A program made the position numbers and the translations under genes. Below, piece after piece: positions 19,934-26,276 of a stretch of 64,000 bases of DNA. Each line of letters opens with the position of its first letter. Within the stretch, counting starts at the first letter, position 1. The DNA is taken from positions 961,598-1,025,597 of the forward strand of contig OZ037834.1 in assembly GCA_964035575.1 (NCBI GenBank). Direction: 5' to 3'. The notes below the pieces were generated by a model, which saw nothing but the letters and a program-made list of their open reading frames with translations, was not told the origin of the DNA and searched no databases. The stretch is from Rhynchopus sp. YZ270_cl-10 (taxonomy: Eukaryota; Euglenozoa; Diplonemea; Diplonemida; Diplonemidae).

Positions 19934-20751
19934 TTCTATTTTTTGGTGATGTGATGTGATGCGGTTGTGCTGAAGAAGCAGCAACTGAGCACTGGATGTG
20001 ACAGGCAGGAACGCAGAAGGGAGATGGCCTGGCCGCTATACTCCAGTACAGGCCCGAGCGAGTGCTCACAGAATGGGCTCCAAAAACCAGCACAGAATGG
20101 AATGGCTGGAGACTTATAGGCTTACTGTAAGGATTTGTTAGGAGTGGAAAAAAAAACTCCTGACCCGGGTATTGAATTTTCAGATCATTTTCTCAGTCAC
20201 AATGCAAGCACAGAATGGAAACGAAAAACCAGCACAGAATGGAATGGCTGGAGTCTTATAGCCGTGTTCCATTCTGTGCTTGGTTTTGGTTTCCATTCTG
20301 TGCTTGCATTGTGACTGAGAAAATGATCCGAAAATTCAATAGCCGGGTCAGGAGTTTTTCCATCTGAATTATGGATTGCTAAGGATTTCCCAGCCATTCC
20401 ATTCTGTGCTGGATTCCACCACTCTGTACTGGTGAGTCGCCAAGAAGCGGCAGCTGAGCACACTGGACATGCCCAGAAAGGAGATAAGTTGTGGGGCTGA
20501 AACGTGCTATCCCCAGCAAAAGGGTCTGGCACTTTTCGCGAGTGGAAGCAGTTCACACCTGGTTGAACGCAAAACCTACACCGGTCGGTGGGAGTCCTGT
20601 GTTGGTTCGGAAAACACATATTTTCACCCAAATTCCACTCTCAACTTGCCAACGAAACAGAACTGAGATCAAGTGGAGGAAATATTTTTTGGTTTTCATT
20701 TGCCTCAAAATCTCAGAAACCTGCAAAATCGTGAACATTCAAAAAGAAAAG
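19934..20751. other. Gene-free spacer with a large foldback repeat
   Basis: No RNA gene seen. Apart from the foldback at 20146-20361, diverged direct repeats flank it (AGCAACTGAGCACTGGATG near 19979 and GCAGCTGAGCACACTGGACATG near 20449), and GCACAGAATGGAATGGCTGG occurs three times in both orientations. Confidence 0.7.
20146..20361. repeat. Near-perfect inverted repeat, about 97-bp arms
   Basis: Left arm about 20146-20244 and right arm about 20264-20361 differ at only a few bases (for example TTTTCAGATC against TTTTCGGATC) around a spacer of about 20 bp. Looks like a foldback element or local palindromic duplication; no transposase and no clear target-site duplication. Second copy 49360-49575. 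Confidence 0.9.
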
Positions 20752-20824
20752 CACCTCCCGCGGGGCTCGAACCCGCGACCACAAGGTTAAGGGCCTTGCG
20801 CTCTACCGACTGAGCTAGGGAGGC
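20752..20824 (-). tRNA. tRNA-Lys-CTT: tRNA-Lys(CTT), copy b
   Basis: Same sequence as copy a (15689-15761), including loop CCCTTAA with C33, on the other strand. The identity extends a few bases into both flanks. Confidence 0.95.
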
Positions 20825-20930
20825 TCACATTCATTTAAACCAAAGAATCATTGTGGGGTGGTCATGCAGAAAAGTCTCTTGTCCTAAATTTGACCACCCC
20901 AGAGAAAAGGAAAGAAGGTAAAACTATTAG

Positions 20931-21003
20931 GCCCGTGTAGCCCAATGGATAAGGCGTTCGCTTCCTAAGCGAAAGATTGTGGGTTCGATCCCCACCATGG
21001 GTA
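20931..21003 (+). tRNA. tRNA-Arg-CCT: tRNA-Arg(CCT)
   Basis: Acceptor GCCCGTG/CATGGGT, anticodon stem TTCGC/GCGAA, loop TTCCTAA. Reads AGG. Confidence 0.95.
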
Positions 21004-21217
21004 TTCTCTTTTTCACTGGGAAGTGAAAATATGGAAAATGATTTTTCAAGATTCTCTCACCATCTTGGGATTTTGGTGACAACAAAGATATGGCAAAATA
21101 CTTTCACAAAAATGCACTTTTCCAAACTTCTTCATCTTGGGATTTTGGTGGTCGAAAAGATGTGGAAATAATTTTTCTAAACAATTCCCAAGCAAGAAAC
21201 TACCTAAATAAAAAGAG

Positions 21218-21289
21218 GGGCTCAGCAGGGAATCGAACCCTGGACCTCTCGCACCCGAAGCGAGAATCATGCCACTAGACCACTAAGCC
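21218..21289 (-). tRNA. tRNA-Pro-CGG: tRNA-Pro(CGG)
   Basis: Acceptor GGCTTAG/CTGAGCC, loop CTTCGGG. Otherwise the same as Pro(TGG); shared flank AAAAGAGG downstream of the 3' end shows a recent duplication. Confidence 0.95.
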
Positions 21290-21383
21290 ACTGATTATTT
21301 TCTTCATCCAGATTTACATGATGGCGTTAATATTCAAAAGTCAGAAATTCTTCTCTCCAAAACTTGGTCTAAAAAAAGGTATT

Positions 21384-21455
21384 TTCCGCTGCGGGGAATT
21401 GAACCCCGGTCTGCCGGGTGAGAGCCGGCTGTTCTAACCACTATACTACAGCGGA
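21384..21455 (-). tRNA. tRNA-Glu-CTC: tRNA-Glu(CTC)
   Basis: Acceptor TCCGCTG/CAGCGGA, anticodon stem GCCGG/CCGGC, loop CTCTCAC. Confidence 0.95.
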
Positions 21456-21545
21456 TCTGATAGTAGGCAAAACTATTATCTGCATGGGGACATCTTTTCG
21501 ATCGTTGCATTGAACGAAAATGTGAAGGAAAGTTCAAAAAGAAAT

Positions 21546-21618
21546 TACAGCTAGTCGGGATTGAACCGACGATCTCTCGCGTGTGAGGCGAGCGTCCTAA
21601 CCACTAGACGATAGCTGC
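21546..21618 (-). tRNA. tRNA-Val-CAC: tRNA-Val(CAC)
   Basis: Acceptor GCAGCTA/TAGCTGT with G1:U72, anticodon stem CTCGC/GCGAG, loop CTCACAC. Confidence 0.95.
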
Positions 21619-21682
21619 TACAATAATGACCGGAACTGTTTTCCACAAGAGGTGGGTTTTCTGCGGAAAAATGGTAATAACG

Positions 21683-21764
21683 TGACGAGAGTGGGGTTTG
21701 AACCCACGCCTCCGAAGAGACCAGGGCCTAAACCTGGCGCCTTAGACCGCTCGGCCATCTCGCC
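21683..21764 (-). tRNA. tRNA-Leu-TAG: tRNA-Leu(TAG)
   Basis: Class II; acceptor GGCGAGA/TCTCGTC, anticodon stem CCAGG/CCTGG, loop TTTAGGC. Confidence 0.95.
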
Positions 21765-21823
21765 TTCCCAGTTTTTTATGACTTTTGCAAAGAACAGAAA
21801 ATGGTTTGAGAAGGGAAAAAAGT

Positions 21824-21896
21824 CTCCTCCTGTTGGGTTCGAACCAACGACCTGCAGGTTAACAGCCTGACGCGCTACCGACTGCGCCAAGGAGGA
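21824..21896 (-). tRNA. tRNA-Asn-GTT: tRNA-Asn(GTT), copy b
   Basis: Same sequence as copy a (16319-16391), same strand, including the unpaired 27-43 position. Confidence 0.95.
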
Positions 21897-21985
21897 CCTG
21901 ACAAGTGTGCTTTTTGTGTTTTGCACAATCTTGAAAACAAAACAAAAGGGATAGATTGAAAATGAAAATGAAAAAGAATAACAAG

Positions 21986-22067
21986 TGACGAGAGTGGGGT
22001 TTGAACCCACGCCCCCGAAGGGACCAGGGCCTTAACCTGGCGCCTTAGACCACTCGGCCATCTCGCC
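21986..22067 (-). tRNA. tRNA-Leu-AAG: tRNA-Leu(AAG)
   Basis: Differs from Leu(TAG) 220 bp away at the anticodon (loop TTAAGGC) and a few arm positions; A34 probably inosine. Confidence 0.95.
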
Positions 22068-22160
22068 TTCAATAAAAGCCAACAAGAATATGGAAGTGGG
22101 AATGCGTTTCAACCAGTCACAGAGGAGAATAACAAGGGACGAAACGGAGAAAAAGGAAAG

Positions 22161-22232
22161 TTCTCCTACGCGGATTCGAACCGCGGTCGCGAGATTCAGA
22201 GTCTCGAGTGCTAACCACTACACCATAGGAGA
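22161..22232 (-). tRNA. tRNA-Gln-CTG: tRNA-Gln(CTG)
   Basis: Acceptor TCTCCTA/TAGGAGA, anticodon stem CGAGA/TCTCG, loop CTCTGAA. Confidence 0.95.
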
Positions 22233-22324
22233 TACAATTCTGTCGCTTCCTTCTTTTTCTTTGGTACCAAAAAGAATCGAGATCTGGAAATATCACAACA
22301 GTGTTTCCAAGCCAAAAAAATGTT

Positions 22325-22397
22325 TGGAGATTGAGGGTATCGATCCCTCTACCTCTCGCATGCTGAGCGAGCGCTCTACCATTTGAGCTAAACCCCC
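22325..22397 (-). tRNA. tRNA-Ala-AGC: tRNA-Ala(AGC)
   Basis: Acceptor GGGGGTT/AATCTCC with G3:U70; anticodon stem CTCGC/GCGAG, loop TCAGCAT with C33; T-loop ATCGATA. All three Ala isoacceptors of the unit have C33. Confidence 0.94.
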
Positions 22398-22498
22398 TTA
22401 CATTTCTTAAACGAATCTTTACAAGGTGGGGATGGAATTCAAAACCAAAAAGGGAGAAGTAACACTCAAGAGAAAATCTGGTCTTGAAACAAAAAGAG

Positions 22499-22570
22499 AG
22501 GGCACACCCGGGTTCGAACCAGGGACCGTTCGGACTGCAGCCGAATGCTCTACCACTGAGCTATATACCC
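22499..22570 (-). tRNA. tRNA-Cys-GCA: tRNA-Cys(GCA)
   Basis: Acceptor GGGTATA/TGTGCCC, U73 (Cys identity), anticodon stem TTCGG/CCGAA, loop CTGCAGT. Confidence 0.95.
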
Positions 22571-22653
22571 TTCAATAATCATGCTTTGCGCTGAATACTA
22601 TCAGTTCACTTTTCAACCAACTTCTGTGTGTTACACCACAAATAAGGAAAAAA

Positions 22654-22772
22654 GGATTCAAGCACCCGGACTTCCCAGCTGGTCACCCACGCCAGTACTA
22701 TCCAGGCCTGCTGGTGCTTAACTTCTCAAATCAGGCGGGATGAGGTGTATTCACCAGAGTATGGCCGAATCC
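22654..22772 (-). rRNA. 5S rRNA: 5S ribosomal RNA, copy c
   Basis: 119 nt, same as copies a and b but on the minus strand; closes the tRNA cluster and opens the snRNA region. T-run (AAAAAAGG on the plus strand) at the 3' side. Confidence 0.97.
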
Positions 22773-23489
22773 AATAATGGGTCTGGGTGGAAAACCTTTG
22801 AAGAGCTTTTTATTTCTGAGCTTGTTTTTGCTTCACTTGTGCAAAAGGTCTTGGGTGTTGCATGGTACAGGAAACTTTATTTGTCTCCCCTGTTCCGCTG
22901 CACTCTGCATTAGGTCATTTCACCTAAAATAAGGCCAGTTTGCGATCTTCTTGGAGTATCTTGGTGTCCAGTACAGTGTTTCTGGCATTGTGGACTTGCA
23001 TGTTGTGCACACAGGGCAACTGCCTGGGAATTAGTCCCACTTCTTGCAACAGTTTAGCTATTTCGGCATCCCCAGCGCGCATGATATTAAGCACAGGAGA
23101 ATTTTTGGCTGCAGGTGCGCACGTCCCTTCTGGGGAGTATGGATGCCTCTTCCTCAGTTTTTGTTGTGCATTTTTGCACCTTTGCGCTCATCTCCATCTC
23201 ACCAAAGGTGAAATTGTGAATGCTGTCATGCAGCATTCACATTCCAGCATGCTCCTGTAGGCTGAAGCACCGTCGGTGGTGTAGTCTCCCCTCATTTCTG
23301 CTCTCTGGATAGTGCAACAAACACAGGGATACAAGACAGGGAGCAGGTGCCTGTGTGCTCACAGGTCACCACTCAGTGGTCGATCCCTCTAGACCAGTGT
23401 GCTGGGTTTACTGGGTTTACTGGGTAACATGATGGTTTGTGTGATCACGTTTGTTTTGGTTTGTTTGTTTAAAAAGGCGGGTTTGTGCA
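22773..23489. other. Gene-free stretch between 5S and U1
   Basis: No RNA family recognised on either strand. A perfect 11-bp hairpin (TGTGAATGCTG/CAGCATTCACA, loop TCATG) lies at 23215-23241. A 106-codon plus-strand open frame (22940-23260) has no supporting feature. An uncharacterised RNA could be here but I cannot show one. Confidence 0.5.
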
Positions 23490-23636
23490 AAGCACAGCAC
23501 CGCTGCTGTCAAAAATTTCACTGTGCAAGCCAGCCGAAGCTAGTGCCACCAGTATCCCCTGCGCAGTGCAATGCAAGGGCCACTGGTGTGTCGACGCCCT
23601 TGTTGATCAGGTCAGACACCAGTAAGGTATGTAACC
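23490..23636 (-). ncRNA. U1: U1 snRNA
   Basis: U1 pairs with the 5' splice site. Evidence, 5' to 3': a stem-loop I whose loop reads GATCAACAAGG (U1-70K type GAUCAcgAAG), a stem-loop II with loop ATTGCACT (U1A-binding type AUUGCACUCC) closed by CCCT/AGGG, a UUCG-capped hairpin, an Sm site AAATTTTTGA (23509-23518), then a terminal hairpin ACAGCA-GCGG-TGCTGT. The 5' end is set by the -51 promoter element; it reads GGTTACATACCT. The splice-site-pairing sequence is thus ACAUACCU, one base different from the canonical ACUUACCU, predicting a preference for AG|GUAUGU. The exact first nucleotide may be off by a few. Confidence 0.87.
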
Positions 23637-23677
23637 TCTAGCTGAGTTTAACAACATGCAAAACTCCAACACCAGCA

Positions 23678-23687
23678 GGGAAGCATA
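23678..23687 (-). promoter_or_regulatory. -51 promoter element of U1
   Basis: Minus strand TATGCTTCCC, followed by TGCTGG; first base 51 bp upstream of the predicted U1 start. Confidence 0.78.
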
Positions 23688-23719
23688 GTGGTTGTCAAGA
23701 CTTAAAAACAGATGAGACA

Positions 23720-23823
23720 CAAAGGCCCCTTCAAAAATTATGCTTTCACTTAGTGGCTCTTACCCACGGTCATCTTTAGTAAAAGGCGAAAGATGAGTTC
23801 GATATGGGCAAGAACCGTGATAT
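23720..23823 (-). ncRNA. U5: U5 snRNA
   Basis: U5 aligns the two exons during splicing. The invariant loop I is complete: ATCTTTC-GCCTTTTAC-TAAAGAT (23771-23793), identical to animal U5 in loop and upper stem. Below it, after internal loops, GGTTCTTGCCC pairs with GGGTAAGAGCC (G-U pairs included). An Sm site TAATTTTTGA (23731-23740) follows. No strong 3' terminal hairpin is visible after the Sm site, so the 3' end is uncertain; trypanosome U5 is also short there. Start taken from the -51 element. Confidence 0.92.
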
Positions 23824-23864
23824 GGCTCTGTTTTGTTCTATTGCTGTATGCACTTTGCTACACG

Positions 23865-23874
23865 TGGAAGCGTG
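23865..23874 (-). promoter_or_regulatory. -51 promoter element of U5
   Basis: Minus strand CACGCTTCCA then CGTGTAG; first base 51 bp upstream of the U5 start ATATCACGG. Confidence 0.72.
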
Positions 23875-24288
23875 TTGATAGCGAGGATAGTGAGGTAACT
23901 ATCGATCAAGATGTCCTTGAAGGTGAAAAAAGTCATGTGAAGCCTTTTTTAGGGTTTTTCTTAAAAACAAGCTGTAAGTGGAAGGGCTGTGCCTGGTACT
24001 CTTCCCTGCGCCATACAGGGGAGAGACAAAACAATACAAGAAGTATGTGACAATCATCGCAAGTGCTCATGCTGCACATGCCCAACCTATGTCATCATCC
24101 AGCTTTGGTCTTGTGCCGAAGAAAACAATCTTCAACACGAATGCACTCAAAAACAGATCCTGTGTAGAGTACAGTCTTGCCCTTGTTTGTTCCACCTATC
24201 GGCTGCACAGATGTCTATAGGGAGGCACATTGGCGGTGGTAGTTTTGGTGTGTTAACTTTACGTGGTGTCTATATGTTACCACCCCAA
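23875..24288. other. Gene-free stretch between the U5 and U4 promoters
   Basis: U5 (minus) and U4 (plus) are divergent and this is their intergenic region. It contains a 10-bp hairpin CTCTTCCCTG/CAGGGGAGAG (near 24000-24025), whose left arm resembles the -51 element, and nested inverted repeats GTGTGTT...GTGGT...ACCAC...AACACAC (about 24248-24296). No RNA family recognised. Confidence 0.5.
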
Positions 24289-24298
24289 CACACTTCCC
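24289..24298 (+). promoter_or_regulatory. -51 promoter element of U4
   Basis: CACACTTCCC then TGTGGACAT; begins exactly 51 bp before the U4 start at 24340. The downstream half resembles that of U2 (TGTACAT). Confidence 0.78.
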
Positions 24299-24339
24299 TG
24301 TGGACATAGCTTTGTGACACGACTGGGAGAAAAGGAGGT

Positions 24340-24482
24340 ATTCTTGCGCTCGGGATAATTCCATAAGCAATGACCAAATAGGGACGCTGTGGAGAGATTG
24401 CTGGTTGAAAACTACCCAATTCCCGCCATGGGCCGCTTCGGCGTTGCCACATTGGCAATTTGTGTAGCTGCTTCGGCGGCCT
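24340..24482 (+). ncRNA. U4: U4 snRNA
   Basis: U4 chaperones U6 by pairing with it. 5' end ATTCTTGCGCTCGGG resembles the conserved U4 stem II strand; the 5' stem-loop follows (24366-24400); stem I strand and linker ATTGCTGGTTGAAAAC (24397-24412) match plant and animal U4 almost exactly. The Sm site is AATTTGTG (24457-24464), the form typical of U1 in animals, and the RNA ends in a UUCG hairpin GCTGC-TTCG-GCGGC (24467-24480) followed by a T-rich stretch. Confidence 0.94.
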
Positions 24483-24510
24483 TGTTTTTACTAATAAGAT
24501 TGATCATCAC

Positions 24511-24520
24511 CTTCACTTAC
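24511..24520 (+). promoter_or_regulatory. Orphan -51-type element upstream of U2
   Basis: CTTACTTCCC then TGTGACATGGGTGTG; a near repeat of the true U2 element 73 bp downstream (CTTCCCTGTACATGGGTGT). The base 51 bp beyond it lies in the U2 promoter, so it marks a local duplication rather than another gene. Confidence 0.6.
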
Positions 24521-24583
24521 TTCCCTGTGACATGGGTGTGTAATCTGCTTGCCTTGTTGTTTCCTAGTAATATTGATCATAAT

Positions 24584-24593
24584 CATGCTTCCC
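24584..24593 (+). promoter_or_regulatory. -51 promoter element of U2
   Basis: CATGCTTCCC then TGTACATGGG; begins exactly 51 bp before the U2 start. Best match to the SL RNA elements. Confidence 0.85.
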
Positions 24594-24634
24594 TGTACAT
24601 GGGTGTCGAATTCGGTATGGACTAAAAAGAAGTC

Positions 24635-24820
24635 ATACCTTCTCGGCCTTTTGGCTAAGATCAAGTGTATTATCTGTTCTTATCAGCTTAATATCTGATA
24701 CAGTGCCTTGTGCACTGATGATATTAACGCAATTTCTCATTGGGGTGACGGGTCGCCAGGGCAACCTGGTCCGTTCACACATGTTGCCCTGGAGCTGCAC
24801 AACATCCAGGAGTGGCATAC
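24635..24820 (+). ncRNA. U2: U2 snRNA
   Basis: U2 pairs with the intron branch site and with U6. The 5' half is nearly canonical: ATACCTTCTCGGCCTTTT, then GGCTAAGATCAAGTGTATTA and TCTGTTCTTATCAGCTTAAT. The branch-binding hexamer is GTATTA where almost all eukaryotes have GTAGTA (24668-24673). Stem-loop IIb is CAGTGC/GCACTG; the presumed Sm site AATTTCTC (24731-24738) is atypical; stem-loop IV has CCTGG...GCTGCA...CCAGGA. Trypanosome U2 is known to use a variant Sm core, so an odd site is plausible. Confidence 0.95.
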
Positions 24821-25088
24821 CCTCTTTTTTAACAAAACAAAAACAAACATACCATACATACCATACATACACAGTGGTTACCACTGTGATGTGGGTTATT
24901 AAAAACAGAGGTCGGAGCGAGCCTCTCAATGTCAGAGGCTTCAAAGCATTTCACGAGAAAACTCGCCCCTGTCCTTCTTCATCACTATCACTTGACCGAA
25001 CACTCCCTGCAAGGAAGCCTGTAAAAGGCGATGCTTAGGCAACAACACAGACACAGGGGGGGGGTGCTGGGTGGGAAAATATAAAAAA
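24821..25088. other. Region after U2 with hairpins and a U5-like loop
   Basis: Contains the palindrome CAGTGGTTACCACTG (24871-24885) just downstream of U2 and, on the minus strand, GCCTTTTAC (25021-25029) plus AATGCTTTGAAGCC leading into a 7-bp hairpin AGCCTCT/AGAGGCT. This resembles U5 with an altered Sm site, but stem pairing around the loop is poor, no promoter element stands upstream, and a better U5 exists at 23720-23823. No firm gene call. Confidence 0.4.
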
Positions 25089-25413
25089 GGGTGCTTGCGT
25101 TGTGTGCTGGATCGGGACCACCAGTAAACTGGCAGCCCCACATCCAGTTCTAATATTTGAAGTGTGAAATAGAACGCAGTCAGAATTAGTGTTACACGCT
25201 AATGTAAGAATAATCATCATGGGTAATATTCTGTACGAACGTACGGGATTTACATCATATGAAAGTAGTTCCGCCTTGGGCCATATCAGGCCCAACAGCA
25301 GGACCGCATCATAAAAATTGTAAAGAATTTTCTTAAATAGAAAGGTCTTTTCAAGTTTTAGCTGTTGCTGAACGAGTTGTTTGGTTTCGAAGTAGCACAC
25401 TAACTTAGCACCC
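25089..25413 (-). ncRNA. RNA-X copy 2: unidentified structured RNA, about 325 nt
   Basis: Diverged paralogue of 8086-8415. First 50 nt and last 85 nt are almost unchanged; the middle has many substitutions and small indels that preserve pairing (TTGGGCC/GGCCCAA for GTTGCGGGCC/GGCCTGCGAC; CGTAC-GTT-CGTACG region; TTACA...TGTAA). Paired termini GGGTGC/GCACCC, T-run at the 3' end, and the shared promoter element 24 bp upstream. The maintained structure suggests that both copies are functional. Confidence 0.72.
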
Positions 25414-25437
25414 AAACATAGGGAGAGTATGGGAAAA

Positions 25438-25471
25438 CAAGACAGGGTTGTCTTGTTGGAGGTGGGTCAGG
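25438..25471 (-). promoter_or_regulatory. External Pol III promoter element of RNA-X copy 2
   Basis: Minus strand CCTGACCCACCTCC plus AACAAGACAACCCTGTCTTG; ends 24 bp before the RNA start (25413). Confidence 0.8.
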
Positions 25472-25534
25472 GTGACACACACTTTGTACATGCATCATAT
25501 GTGTGAATGTTTTTTCTCATGGTGACGTAAAAAA

Positions 25535-25646
25535 GGCCAGTCTCTTTCGAGGCTGGCCATGTTTGACAAAGTTGTGTGAGAAGAATATAATCTTCATGCT
25601 TCCATACCAATGAAGTACAGAAACTGTAGCTTTAGAAATCGTTGGT
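25535..25646 (-). ncRNA. SL RNA: Spliced-leader RNA, copy 1
   Basis: Donates its 5' exon to mRNAs by trans-splicing. The 39-nt exon (25608-25646) starts ACCAACGATTTC and ends ACAGTTTCTGTACTTCATTG; the next bases GTATGGAAGC are the splice donor and match kinetoplastid SL introns (GTATGAGAAGC). The intron part ends in hairpin GGCCAGTCTC-TTTCGAGGCTGGCC and a T6 run. A possible Sm-like site is AACTTTGT. Start set by the known exon length and the -51 element. Confidence 0.94.
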
Positions 25647-25687
25647 TGCCCTTTTTCTTAACATTGCTCTAAGCACCAACATGTACT

Positions 25688-25697
25688 GGTAAACATG
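25688..25697 (-). promoter_or_regulatory. -51 promoter element of SL copy 1
   Basis: Minus strand CATGTTTACC then AGTACATG: the most diverged SL element, but at the same 51-bp distance. Confidence 0.7.
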
Positions 25698-25805
25698 CCA
25701 CTTGTGGTGAATAATGTGGGTAGGAATGGTCTGGGCAACGTGGTGGGGTGTATCAACAACACATGTGTATGGTGATGTGGAAACAATGTTCACATGGAAA
25801 AATGT

Positions 25806-26124
25806 AAAAAAGAAACGCTTCTCCAGTTCAAGCCATTGAGTTGGAAACACCCTCACTCTGCTCTGTGCTGCGATCCTTGAACTGTCCACTGCAGGAGTTA
25901 TGAGCTGCTCTGTGAGACCAGCCTGGCCCGGTTCACCCCATTTCACTCTGATTGTTGCCCTGGTTTACACCAAGGCCGCAAACAGGACAGTAGACTAACA
26001 CGGACAACACATCAACACAGAAGTTGAAGGTGCCTTTGGTCCACCTCAAAGAGTGCCCAGTTCTGGAGAAGCTTGCCCCCCCAGAAGCTAGGGGTTTCAG
26101 GATGCAGCCAACACATCCCGGCTC
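25806..26124 (-). ncRNA. 7SL: 7SL RNA (signal recognition particle RNA)
   Basis: RNA scaffold of SRP, which targets ribosomes to the ER. The 5' end GAGCCGGGATGTG and following TTGGCTGCATCCTG resemble the Alu domain of other 7SL RNAs. The S domain is the clearest: GGGGTGAACCGGGCCAGG (about 25921-25938, minus) matches the human GGGGUGAACCGGCCCAGG, followed by the SRP54-site strand AGAGCAG and CTCC. Between them the usual GGAA tetraloop region is replaced by CTGGTCTCACAG. Termination at T6 (25806-25811); start 24 bp from the shared promoter element. Length about 315 nt, in range for 7SL. Confidence 0.87.
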
Positions 26125-26148
26125 AATAGATACCATATTGTCGGAATA

Positions 26149-26182
26149 CAAGACAGGGTTGTCTAGTTGGAGGTGGGTCAGG
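26149..26182 (-). promoter_or_regulatory. External Pol III promoter element of 7SL
   Basis: Minus strand CCTGACCCACCTCC plus AACTAGACAACCCTGTCTTG; ends 24 bp before the 7SL start. One base differs from the RNA-X element in the palindrome arm. Confidence 0.8.
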
Positions 26183-26276
26183 TCAAAAACGTGGTTTTGA
26201 AGATCCTCACTTCTTGTGTGTGTTTTTTTTTGCTTTGCACAAAGACACACAAAGACAATCATGCTAACGTAAAAAA

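Noticed and set aside
8523-22570. B-box-like GGTCGATCCCTC near 23380 and other isolated fragments as extra tRNA genes
   Set aside because: No cloverleaf can be drawn around them; only the 48 listed genes fold fully.
23619-23630. U1 starting at ATACCTTACTGG, giving a shifted splice-site arm ACCUUAC
   Set aside because: The -51 promoter spacing shared with U2, U4, U5 and SL places the start 6 nt further upstream, so ACAUACCU falls near the canonical position and needs just one base change.
22940-24050. Short plus-strand frames between U1, U5 and 5S as host protein genes
   Set aside because: About 80-106 codons, no recognisable domain, and they overlap or abut snRNA genes on the opposite strand.
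24917-25060. Main U5 gene
   Set aside because: The 23720-23823 locus has the perfect loop and upper stem, a consensus Sm site and a promoter element; this one has none of these intact. Kept only as a finding.
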